DNA from: Bacillota bacterium
Lineage (GTDB): Bacteria > Bacillota > Dethiobacteria > DTU022 > UBA8154
Length of the DNA: 6,791 bases
Reading direction: 5' to 3'
NCBI GenBank assembly: GCA_003444595.1
Contig: DLUO01000186.1
Span: 1-6,791, forward strand
The position numbers and the translations under genes were made by a program. Below, one piece after another: positions 1-6,026 of the stretch; the stretch's first letter is position 1, and every line of letters starts with the position of its first letter. The notes below the pieces were generated by a model. That model saw nothing but the letters and a program-made list of their open reading frames with translations, searched no databases and was not told the DNA's origin.

Positions 1-1235
1 GGACTTTCTTTTTCCACTATTCTGCGGGGAACAGTCACCCCCATAATGAAAAATCCCGACAACAGGCAGAAAATCCCCAGGTAAGTAAAGACGACAAGGA
101 AATTGCCCGCCGTTATATCCAGCAGATAGCCGCTCAGCGAGGGTCCCAGCGCCCCCGAAATAAAGCCGTAAGCAGTAAAGACCAATCCAAAAATAGCACC
201 GAAATGCTTAAGGCCGAAACAGTCCGAAACCAGGGGGGCAGAAACAGCAAAAAGCGTCCCAAAAGCAAAACCTACCAGAGCGGCAAGCAGGCTTAAAACT
301 GCCAGGTTACTAAAATACGGCAGCGCACAATAGGCAAACCCGGCCGTAAAGAAAGAGATGCTCATGGTAAGATTCCTGCCGGCCAGATCGGAGATATACC
401 CCGTTAAAATGCGGCTGAGGCCGCTGGCCAGGTTAAAGGAAGTTAAAATAATAACCGCCGACTCCATAGAGAACCCCCTGGCCAGGCCGAAGGTAACCGC
501 CAGGCTTACCATGGCAATTCCCGCCGCCCCCTGCAGGGCCCATGTTAGCCAGAGGAACCAAAAACTCCTGGTTTTAAGGCTTTCTCGTACCGTTAAAGAA
601 TGGCCCGGAGCTGCCCGGAGCCCAGAGATTGTCTCTCCCCGTCGCTCTGCCTGCGGTAGGTGCTTTACTCTTTCCGGGGTTTCCGTAAACTGCGCTGCTG
701 CCAGCCCCACCAGCAGGCTTATAACGGCAATTAGCATATTCATGGATTTATAGCCCATGGAGTGGAGCATGACGGTGAATACAGGAGTCATAATCGCTGC
801 CGAGATGCCGAATACCAAATTTACCACACCGGAAACAAGGCCTCGTCTCTCCACAAACCATCGCTGTACCGATGTTAGTGCAGGGGTGTAAATAAAGCTG
901 GAGGCGGTGCCGTTTAAAAAAGCCCAGAGGTAGATGAAATAAAGATTGGAGGCAAAAGCGGCAATCAGGACATTAAATCCGCAGATGAGTGCTCCTATGC
1001 TGATCATGAGCCTTGTTCCCACTTTTTCTTGCCAGCGGCCCACAAAAAACATGAAAATCCCCAGCGCGGCCAGAACAAAAAACAATGTGTTGCCAATGGC
1101 GCCGCGCCCCACAGAAAACATATCCTGCCAGTAGGGAGCCATTACACCAGAATAACCGAAAATCAAGGCTCCCGGCCAGAATATAGCGGCCGAACAGCCT
1201 ATCAGGGCGAGAGTTCCCCTTCGCTTCACGGTCAT
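1..1235 (-). CDS. MFS transporter, OFA (oxalate/formate antiporter-like) family, 3' end beyond window
   Basis: An inner-membrane secondary transporter of the major facilitator superfamily, probably carrying a small carboxylate. The open frame gives 411 residues from ATG at 1235 to the window edge with no stop. Hydrophobic segments fit about twelve helices, with a charged loop at about residues 184-222 between two six-helix halves. The helix 2-3 loop has the MFS signature GRWQEKVGTR (66-75), repeated after helix 8 as GYISDLAGRN (279-288). RWFVERRGLVSG (125-136) is typical of the OFA group. Arg275 in helix 8 fits the conserved OxlT arginine, but helix 11 reads FTAYG (353-357), where oxalate transporters have a lysine. 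Family members are usually about 400-430 residues, so only the extreme C-terminus is missing. The gene starts 45 bases after the TPR gene with no terminator between, and AAAGGG upstream is a modest ribosome site. Family call is firm; substrate unknown. Confidence 0.88.
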   Translation of the reverse strand, partial: MTVKRRGTLALIGCSAAIFWPGALIFGYSGVMAPYWQDMFSVGRGAIGNTLFFVLAALGIFMFFVGRWQEKVGTRLMISIGALICGFNVLIAAFASNLYFIYLWAFLNGTASSFIYTPALTSVQRWFVERRGLVSGVVNLVFGISAAIMTPVFTVMLHSMGYKSMNMLIAVISLLVGLAAAQFTETPERVKHLPQAERRGETISGLRAAPGHSLTVRESLKTRSFWFLWLTWALQGAAGIAMVSLAVTFGLARGFSMESAVIILTSFNLASGLSRILTGYISDLAGRNLTMSISFFTAGFAYCALPYFSNLAVLSLLAALVGFAFGTLFAVSAPLVSDCFGLKHFGAIFGLVFTAYGFISGALGPSLSGYLLDITAGNFLVVFTYLGIFCLLSGFFIMGVTVPRRIVEKES

Positions 1236-1280
1236 TTAAACCAACCCTTTCTTGCCGTCCGGGTGCACTCGCTTATTCAG

Positions 1281-1964
1281 TTAGTTCTGCTTCTGCTCTT
1301 CTTCCTGTTGTTTCTTCTGCTCCTCTTCCTGTTGATTTAAATAATACTCTGCTGTTTGCGCCAGGTAAGAGCCTTCTTCCTCCAGCTCCAGCACCTTTTC
1401 CCAGTGCTCCCTGGCCTCATCCGCCCTCTCCCTGGCAGAGAGAAAAGCGGCATAATAGAAATGTGCCTCGGACAAATTTTCATCGAGCTCAAGCGTTTTC
1501 TTTAAATACTCCTCCGCTTGAGCGTCATCCTTTTGTAACAGTGCCAGGAGGGCGATCCGGTAAGTTACCCAGGGTTCCAGGAGGCCTTCTTCCACCGCCT
1601 CCAGCAGAAGCGCCCTGCTTTTGGCAGCGTAGCCTTCTTTATCCTCATCTTCCAGTCCCTGCCCGCTGTAATACATGGCCAGCTCAAAATAGGCGCTGGC
1701 AAGCTCGGCCTTTTTCTTGGTATCACCGGGACTCTCCTGCAGTGATTCCTCCAGAGAGGCGGCCAGCTGCTTGAGAGCCGCCAGGTAATCGTCCTCTTCT
1801 TCTGCAGAAGAAAACAAGTTTCCCGAGTAGAAATTGAATAGTCCGGCTGTTGCGCTCACTATCAGGCCTCCTACCAGAAGGAGCGCCATAAAAACATAAA
1901 AATACTTTCGAAAGGCGCTTTTTATTCTTTTGCTTTTTTTACTGCTTTTCCTAGCCCTCTCCAT
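1281..1964 (-). CDS. Membrane-anchored tetratricopeptide-repeat protein
   Basis: A 227-residue protein likely to act as an extracytoplasmic scaffold; no specific function is recognised. The N-terminus is strongly basic (Arg/Lys at residues 3-20) and is followed by one hydrophobic helix (about 22-47) without an evident cleavage site, so a signal anchor with the rest outside the cytoplasm is likely. The remainder is acidic and helical. Repeats resembling TPRs occupy about 85-127, 130-163 and 164-197, with the A-x-F/Y-Y-x-A pattern and the spacing of TPR helix pairs (for example AEEYLKKTLELDENLSEAHF). The C-terminal tail (210-227) is almost only Gln, Glu and Lys and is an eight-residue unit repeated twice. 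The start ATG follows AGAGAGGATGG. The gene lies 32 bases after the zinc-ribbon gene and 45 before the transporter, so all three may share a transcript. Confidence 0.85.
   Translation of the reverse strand: MERARKSSKKSKRIKSAFRKYFYVFMALLLVGGLIVSATAGLFNFYSGNLFSSAEEEDDYLAALKQLAASLEESLQESPGDTKKKAELASAYFELAMYYSGQGLEDEDKEGYAAKSRALLLEAVEEGLLEPWVTYRIALLALLQKDDAQAEEYLKKTLELDENLSEAHFYYAAFLSARERADEAREHWEKVLELEEEGSYLAQTAEYYLNQQEEEQKKQQEEEQKQN
1291..1338. repeat. Two-copy 24-bp tandem repeat encoding the Gln/Glu/Lys-rich tail
   Basis: Two adjacent 24-base units (1291-1314 and 1315-1338) are identical over their first 20 bases except at one position. On the minus strand they encode NQQEEEQK then KQQEEEQK, near the C-terminus of the TPR protein. 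The unit length is a multiple of three, so copy-number change by slippage would keep the frame. This looks like a recent in-frame duplication within low-complexity coding sequence. Confidence 0.8.
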
Positions 1965-1996
1965 TAATGTCCATCCTCTCTATCCGGCTTGCTCTT

Positions 1997-2722
1997 TTAA
2001 TCTCCGCTGACCAGCAGGGAGCCGCAATTTTCACAGAAAACCAGTTCTCCCGGCGCAAGCAGGCGCGCCCTGAAAGAGGAGGGCAGCGAAACATTGCAGA
2101 TACCGCAAAAGCCCCCTTTAACCAGGGAGATGCACCTGCCGCCCTGCATCCTGCTGGATAGCTCCCGGTACTTTTTCAGCAGATCGCTGTCGATGACCCG
2201 CACCAGTTCCTCCCGCTGCCGGGTTAGCTGCTGCAACTCCCCCTGTGCTTTGTGCAGCTCGCCGCGGGCTTTTAACATTAACTGCTGCAGTTCTCCGCTT
2301 TTTTCTTCTTCCAGCGCCTTTACACTGGATACTTCCGCGGTTTCGCTCTCCAGTTCCTCCATAAGAAAAAGAATCTCATCCTCCAGCTCCGATTTTTTAC
2401 TTTTTCCGGCGCGCACTTTTTTTTCCAGATTTTCCAGTTCCTTAACGTTGCGAATCTCTCCGCTGTAGAGCTTTTTATCCATCTCTTTTAAAGAGTTTGA
2501 AATCGTCTGCAACTCCAGCTCTTTGCGCCGCAGCTCCTTTTTCAATGCATTCAACTCCTCTTCCCTGGCCTTTAACTCCTGCTGGAAGAGGGCAAATTCT
2601 TTCTTTCTGCGCTGGTATTCAATAACAGTGGCCAAATTTTGCAGTTCATGTTCCCGGCGGAAAATTTTCTGCTCAAGCTCCTGGAGCTGCCAGAGCAATT
2701 GCAGCTGTTCCAATAGTGTCAT
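1997..2722 (-). CDS. C4-type zinc-ribbon coiled-coil protein (COG1579, zf-RING_7)
   Basis: A predicted cytoplasmic protein with a long helical coiled-coil arm and a C-terminal zinc ribbon, 241 residues, the usual family length. Residues 4-190 are rich in Glu, Lys, Gln and Leu in heptad-like spacing. The family signature LYSGEIRNVKELENL (85-99) marks the mid-arm. The zinc site is C206-x2-C209 and C230-x2-C233; a further Cys197 lies outside the motif. The family includes Helicobacter HP0958 (FlgZ), but its role in Gram-positive bacteria is not settled, and nucleic-acid or protein binding are both possible. It follows the Nif3 gene, a pairing seen in many bacteria. Start is uncertain: AGGAG abuts the ATG at 2722 with no spacer, whereas the in-frame TTG at 2713 lies nine bases after it, giving 238 residues. 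An upstream ATG at 2737 is closed by TAG after two codons. Confidence 0.9.
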   Translation of the reverse strand: MTLLEQLQLLWQLQELEQKIFRREHELQNLATVIEYQRRKKEFALFQQELKAREEELNALKKELRRKELELQTISNSLKEMDKKLYSGEIRNVKELENLEKKVRAGKSKKSELEDEILFLMEELESETAEVSSVKALEEEKSGELQQLMLKARGELHKAQGELQQLTRQREELVRVIDSDLLKKYRELSSRMQGGRCISLVKGGFCGICNVSLPSSFRARLLAPGELVFCENCGSLLVSGD

Positions 2723-2727
2723 CTCCT
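2723..2727 (-). promoter_or_regulatory. Shine-Dalgarno site that leaves the zinc-ribbon gene start ambiguous
   Basis: On the minus strand the AGGAG core ends directly against the annotated ATG (2722-2720), leaving no spacer. The in-frame TTG fourth codon (2713-2711) lies nine bases downstream, a normal distance. I see no second purine-rich site upstream, so initiation at TTG is plausible. Confidence 0.55.
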
Positions 2728-2737
2728 AACTAACCAT

Positions 2738-2773
2738 ACTATAACTATACTATTAAAAAAGGATAGGAGTCAA
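2738..2773 (-). promoter_or_regulatory. Probable sigma-A-type promoter for the zinc-ribbon/TPR/transporter genes
   Basis: Reading the minus strand, TTGACT (2773-2768, one mismatch to TTGACA) is followed after 18 bases by TATAGT (2749-2744, one mismatch to TATAAT), and a second TATAGT follows at once (2743-2738). The spacer and the AT-rich stretch fit a vegetative promoter. A start near 2737 would leave a leader of about 15 bases, just enough to hold the AGGAG site. The -35 box lies in the loop of the upstream terminator hairpin. Motif-based only. Confidence 0.6.
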
Positions 2774-2784
2774 ACCTATCCTTT
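2755..2784 (-). terminator. Intrinsic terminator overlapping the Nif3-gene stop codon
   Basis: On the minus strand a perfect 10-base stem (AAAGGATAGG at 2784-2775 pairing with CCTATCCTTT at 2767-2758) encloses a seven-base loop. The stem's 3' end merges into a run of six T residues (2760-2755). The first arm contains the last codons and TAG stop (2778-2776) of the Nif3 gene, so a ribosome reaching the stop would cover the hairpin. The plus strand has only three T residues after the stem, so it should act on minus-strand transcription. Confidence 0.85.
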
Positions 2785-3903
2785 ATCAAAGGTGCGCCAC
2801 AGGCTGCCTGTTCCCCGGGATATGATTACTTCCGTAGCAAATCCCGCCGCTGCTATTCTCTCTTTTAAATAACTCTCCAGCACCGGCAGCACCGGCCGCT
2901 CTGTGGCATCGTGCCCGGCATCTATCAAGGCCAGACCGGCACTGGCCGCTTTCTGGGCGTCATGGAATTTGATGTCGCCGGAGATAAAAACCTGGGCTCT
3001 TTTTTGCAGGGCGTGCCCCACGTATTCCGACCCGCTGCCCCCCATGACAGCGACTTTATCGATTTTCATCTTTGGGTCTCCCAGGATTTTAAGCACACCC
3101 GGCTGGAGCAGTTTATGGCAACGTCCGGCCAGTTCATTCAAGGTAACCTTTTCGGGCAGCTGCCCGATTGTTCCCAGGCCCCAGGCCTGCCCCTCGTTGG
3201 ACAGGGGGTAGAGATCATAGGCCACCTCTTCATAGGGGTGGGCTGCAAACAGGGCCTGCAGGACCCGCTTCCGATCCCGGCGAAAAAGGATTGTTTCCAG
3301 GCGGTATTCGCTGACCTTCTCCAGGGCGCCCTGCGTCCCGATAAAGGGCGAGGTGCCTTCACGGGGCATAAATGTCCCCGTACCCAGCAACTGGTAGGTG
3401 CAGTGGCTGTAGTTCCCGATCCAGCCGGCCCCCGCCTCGGCAAGGGCATCGCGCACCCTGTCCTCGTATCCTTCGGGGACAAAAACGACCAGCTTTTCCA
3501 GCTCCTCCGTTCCCATGGATAATAGAGGCTGCATCTTCTCCAGACCCAGCAGTTCACCCAGCGCGTGACTGACCCCACGGGGGGCGACATCGAGATTTGT
3601 ATGAGCGGAATAAAGGGAAATACCCTCTTTTAGAGACTGTGCCACCAGGGCGGCGCCTTTGTCGTTCAGATCAATCCTGCTTAATGGCCTGTACAAAAAA
3701 GGATGATGGCTAAAAACAAGCGGCGCACCGATTCGAAGAGCCTCCTCCAGCACTGCCTCGGAGAAATCCAGTGCCAGCAGCAGCACCGGTACTTCCCGGG
3801 AGAGATCCCCCCACTGCAGCCCTGTGGCATCACCGGGCAGAGCACGCTCTTGCGGAGCAAATTCGTCAATAAAAGAAACCAGATCATTCCCCGCGGCAAA
3901 CAT
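2776..3903 (-). CDS. Nif3-like dinuclear metal-centre protein (YqfO/DUF34 family)
   Basis: A 375-residue cytoplasmic protein of the Nif3/DUF34 family, which forms hexameric rings with a two-metal site in each subunit. Many databases call it 'GTP cyclohydrolase 1 type 2', but the physiological reaction is not settled. Metal ligands are visible: H66-H67 in FSHHPFLY, D105 in AHTNLD, and H331 and E335 in GHDATERP. Like Bacillus YqfO (about 370 residues), it has a PII/CutA-like insert between the Nif3 halves (about 135-235), marked by NYSHCTYQLLGTGTFMP and FAAHPYEEVAYDL. The N-terminal GLQWG region is slightly divergent: GDATGL replaces the common WDNxGL. The ATG at 3903 lies inside the end of trmK (20-base overlap) and nine bases after AAAGGGG, implying co-transcription and probably coupled translation. 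A terminator sits on its stop codon. Confidence 0.94.
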   Translation of the reverse strand: MFAAGNDLVSFIDEFAPQERALPGDATGLQWGDLSREVPVLLLALDFSEAVLEEALRIGAPLVFSHHPFLYRPLSRIDLNDKGAALVAQSLKEGISLYSAHTNLDVAPRGVSHALGELLGLEKMQPLLSMGTEELEKLVVFVPEGYEDRVRDALAEAGAGWIGNYSHCTYQLLGTGTFMPREGTSPFIGTQGALEKVSEYRLETILFRRDRKRVLQALFAAHPYEEVAYDLYPLSNEGQAWGLGTIGQLPEKVTLNELAGRCHKLLQPGVLKILGDPKMKIDKVAVMGGSGSEYVGHALQKRAQVFISGDIKFHDAQKAASAGLALIDAGHDATERPVLPVLESYLKERIAAAGFATEVIISRGTGSLWRTFDKG

Positions 3904-4588
3904 CTTCCAGTACCCCTTTCAACCGGTCGTATTGAAAGTTGAAGTAACGCCACCTGGGATCTTCCTTGCCGTTGCGGGAGCGCAGCAACCCCTTCATCGC
4001 TTTCTCATAATGCTCCAGTTTATGCCTGAGCCAGGGTACCAGCAAGGGATCCCTGTCTTTAAGCAGCATCGGGCCTATTTCCAGGAAAATAGGCTCATCC
4101 ACAGCCTGGTGCCCTTTTTCGGCAGCAATTACCTCGTAATAATGGTCCTTTTCCTGTACCAGCTTTTCCCGAACAAAACGAAAACCATGGCCAGCCAGCC
4201 AGCGCCTCACCAAAGCGGCATCACCCATGGGTTGCAATACAAGGCGCTTATAGCTCCCAAGCCTGCCGGCTGCGGCGATGAGCATCCTGCACACCGTTTT
4301 GCCGCCCAGCCCCGCAATGACCACTATTTCCACGCCGTCTTTCTCGTCAAGTGCCAGCAACCCGTCACCCACACGGACCTCCACCTTGTGGTTCACGTTG
4401 AAAAGGTTGACCGTCTCCTGGGCCAGCCGGCTGTTCAGCTCCGACTTTTCCACGGCAATAACCTTCGGGCAGGCCTTGTCCTGAACCAAATACACAGGTA
4501 AAAAGGCGTGATCCGTCCCGATATCGGCCACTACCGAAGCGGATGGAACAAGTGATGCTACTGCAGCCAGGCGTGGTTTTAGTTTCAC
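3884..4588 (-). CDS. trmK: tRNA (adenine(22)-N1)-methyltransferase TrmK
   Basis: A SAM-dependent enzyme (COG2384) that methylates N1 of A22 in the D-arm of tRNAs in Gram-positive bacteria; 234 residues is normal. The Rossmann SAM site is ADIGTDHAFLPVYL (21-34). Further family marks are VRVGDGL (71-77), AGLGG (92-96, usually AGMGG), LVLQPM (116-121) with RRWL (128-131), and EKDHYYEV (146-153). The C-terminal third is helical (about 175-234), matching the coiled-coil domain of known TrmK structures. The segment after strand 2 (AVEKSELN) differs from the common EVxxGP, a small deviation. The start is GTG, eight bases or so after AAGGATGG; the nearby ATG in GGATGG hits a stop at once. It is the first gene of the trmK-Nif3 pair, a common arrangement in Firmicutes, often just after the major sigma factor gene; here that gene is not upstream. 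Confidence 0.93.
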   Translation of the reverse strand: MKLKPRLAAVASLVPSASVVADIGTDHAFLPVYLVQDKACPKVIAVEKSELNSRLAQETVNLFNVNHKVEVRVGDGLLALDEKDGVEIVVIAGLGGKTVCRMLIAAAGRLGSYKRLVLQPMGDAALVRRWLAGHGFRFVREKLVQEKDHYYEVIAAEKGHQAVDEPIFLEIGPMLLKDRDPLLVPWLRHKLEHYEKAMKGLLRSRNGKEDPRWRYFNFQYDRLKGVLEDVCRGE

Positions 4589-4605
4589 CGTCTTACCATC
4601 CTTTT

Positions 4606-4617
4606 CTTTCCGGAAAG
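4606..4617. repeat. 12-bp perfect palindrome upstream of trmK
   Basis: CTTTCCGGAAAG is its own reverse complement and lies about 18 bases before the trmK GTG. Next to it, CCGG-CTTT-CCGG could form a small hairpin in the mRNA instead. It could be a dimeric-regulator operator or chance; nothing in the window identifies a regulator. Confidence 0.4.
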
Positions 4618-4711
4618 CCGGTTGGATTTTAATGGCTTAAGTCTTTTATTCTTTTAATAATATTTACAAATTCCATGAAAATTATAAAATCCCTGCCGTG
4701 CCGTATCTTTT
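4618..4711. other. AT-rich intergenic spacer between the YbjQ gene and trmK
   Basis: This stretch separates two same-strand genes and is visibly richer in A and T than the coding regions. On the minus strand a perfect TATAAT occurs (4686-4681) and a TATTAT further on, but neither has a recognisable -35 box at 16-18 bases. I see no hairpin with a T-run, so no intrinsic terminator for the YbjQ gene. A promoter for trmK is expected here but cannot be placed. Confidence 0.4.
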
Positions 4712-5017
4712 TTAAATTTTTATCGCCGTCCCGTAGGCAATAATCTCCGCCATCCCGCTGGCCACCTGGGAGGAAGCAAACTGTATGCCCATGATCCCGT
4801 TGGCCTCGAGCTTTTTTGCTTCCTCAACCATTTCATCCATGGCCGCCTGGCGTGCTTTTTTCAACAACTCCGAGTACTCTTTTACCTCGCCGCCGACCAG
4901 GTTTTTTAAAAAAGCCATGATATCTTTTCCCAGATGCACAGCCCTGACCTTGTTACCGATGACAACGCCCAGCACCTCGTAATCAACATTCATTAGCACG
5001 GTAGTAGTCAACAACAC
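4712..5017 (-). CDS. YbjQ/UPF0145 family protein (heavy-metal-binding-like domain)
   Basis: A 101-residue single-domain protein of the YbjQ family (Pfam PF01906, sometimes named 'putative heavy-metal-binding domain'), thought to form a pentamer; biochemical role unknown. Family features seen: an opening TTT strand, YEVLGVVIGNKV (13-24), the FLKNLVGGEVKEYSELLKKAR block (36-56), then AMDEMVEEAKKLEANGIMGI (59-78), and a closing strand with YGTAIKI. The helix pattern R-x-A-x-x-E-x-x-x-E-A-x-x-L-x-A-N is typical. The start is GTG at 5017, nine bases after GGGAGG; the next two codons are TTG. It lies 88 bases after the esterase and 123 before trmK, so it may be a single-gene unit or a read-through member. 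Confidence 0.9.
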   Translation of the reverse strand: MLLTTTVLMNVDYEVLGVVIGNKVRAVHLGKDIMAFLKNLVGGEVKEYSELLKKARQAAMDEMVEEAKKLEANGIMGIQFASSQVASGMAEIIAYGTAIKI

Positions 5018-5105
5018 GGGTATTATCCTCCCTTTTAAAATCTAATGGCCCGGAAATAAACATGAAAAGCAAGGACCAAGATCCCTCAATCTTCGCCGCG
5101 GCCGG
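5018..5105. other. Spacer between the esterase and YbjQ genes
   Basis: The stretch carries the GGGAGG ribosome site of the YbjQ gene (minus strand). Directly after the esterase stop there is a GC-rich self-complementary run (GCCGCGGC) without a T-tract, and then AAGAT...ATCTT, a five-base stem. Neither makes a convincing terminator, and I could not place a promoter with both boxes. Confidence 0.35.
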
Positions 5106-6026
5106 CTATAACTTAAGTGCGCCGGCGATCCGTTCGATCAGATCTTTTCCCTTATTTATTATGCCCCCGAAACCGAAAAATCCGTGAATCATATCCTCAT
5201 AGCAGTAATAGGTTACCTCCACACCGGCTTCTTTTAACCGGGCGGCGTAGGCTTCCCCCTCATCATGCAGAGGGTCATACCCTGCAGTAATGATCAAGGC
5301 CGGCGGCAGGTTGCTTAAGTCTTTCGCCAGAAGCGGGGATACATAAACGTTTTCCCTGTCTTCGGGGGTCCGCAGGTAATGCTTTTCAAAATACCGCATA
5401 TCTTCCCGCGTAAGGAAATAACCGTCAAACTTGCTGTGCGATGGATATTTCCTGGAAAGATCGGTCACCGGGTAAATCAAGACCTGATAGTGCAAAGGAG
5501 GAAAACCCCTGTCACGAGCCATTAAAGATACTACGGCCGCAAGATTGCCTCCCGCGCTTTCACCGCCGACCGCGACTCTTCCGGCATCGCCTCCCAGCAA
5601 AGGGGCATTTTCCGAGACCCATTTTGTCGCCAGGTAGCAATCGTTTACCGCCGTGGGAAATTTATGCTCCGGTGCCAGGCGGTAGTCCACGGATACCACC
5701 ATAGCCTGTGCAAAATTGGTTAGAGCCCGCAGCGGGGAGTCGAGAACATCAAGATCGCCCAGGACCCAGCCCCCTCCATGGAAAAAAACCAGGACGGGAA
5801 AAGGCCCTTTACCTTCAGGTGTATAGATGCGCAGCTTAATTTCGCCATCCTCCGCCGGAATCAGGCGGTCCTCGACCTTGGCCACCTGCTCCGGAGGCGG
5901 ATTCGTTTTGTTGGCCAGGAAACGAGCCCCGGCACGGTTTTTCTCCGGCGTTAACGTGTGAATAGGAGCGGCACCCAGCGACGCCAGGTAATCAAGAAAG
6001 GCCTTGGCTTGCGGATCAAGCGCCAT
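5106..6026 (-). CDS. Alpha/beta-hydrolase, hormone-sensitive-lipase (family IV) esterase
   Basis: A predicted cytoplasmic carboxylesterase of the alpha/beta-hydrolase fold-3 group (PF07859), 306 residues, the normal length, acting on short acyl esters or related substrates. The oxyanion-hole motif is HGGGW (83-87). The nucleophile elbow is GGESAGG with Ser157. The acid is Asp251 in GYDPLHDEG and the base His281 in DMIHGF, so the triad is complete. VSVDYRLAPEHKFP (111-124) is also characteristic. There is no signal peptide. The ATG at 6026 was chosen because AAGGGGGG lies seven bases upstream and similarity begins there. The frame stays open to 6314, but that extension lies inside the phosphatase gene and reads as non-native, Arg/Trp-rich sequence. 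It overlaps the HAD gene by 11 bases, so translation is probably coupled. Substrate unknown. Confidence 0.93.
   Translation of the reverse strand: MALDPQAKAFLDYLASLGAAPIHTLTPEKNRAGARFLANKTNPPPEQVAKVEDRLIPAEDGEIKLRIYTPEGKGPFPVLVFFHGGGWVLGDLDVLDSPLRALTNFAQAMVVSVDYRLAPEHKFPTAVNDCYLATKWVSENAPLLGGDAGRVAVGGESAGGNLAAVVSLMARDRGFPPLHYQVLIYPVTDLSRKYPSHSKFDGYFLTREDMRYFEKHYLRTPEDRENVYVSPLLAKDLSNLPPALIITAGYDPLHDEGEAYAARLKEAGVEVTYYCYEDMIHGFFGFGGIINKGKDLIERIAGALKL

Noticed and set aside
358..1134. Plus-strand open frames within the transporter region
   Set aside because: Antisense to a continuous 411-codon transporter frame with clear MFS motifs.
2094..2729. Plus-strand Ser-rich open frames opposite the zinc-ribbon gene
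   Set aside because: They are the complement of Glu/Lys-rich coiled-coil codons, which read as Ser/Phe/Leu on the other strand.
2911..3522. Plus-strand open frame of 203 codons inside the Nif3 gene
   Set aside because: Antisense to conserved Nif3 coding sequence, with no family motif and no convincing ribosome site.
3138..3590. Minus-strand alternative frame of 150 codons within the Nif3 gene
   Set aside because: Shares the strand but not the frame of a conserved gene; Arg/Trp/Pro-rich with no domain.
3824..4501. Long plus-strand open frame (225 codons) opposite trmK and the Nif3 gene
   Set aside because: It lies antisense to two well-supported genes, spans their junction, has no recognisable domain, and its composition (many Gln, His, Pro) is typical of a shadow frame.
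5040..5105. Possible intrinsic terminator after the esterase
   Set aside because: Short self-complementary GC-rich and AAGAT/ATCTT segments exist, but none is followed by a T-run on the minus strand.
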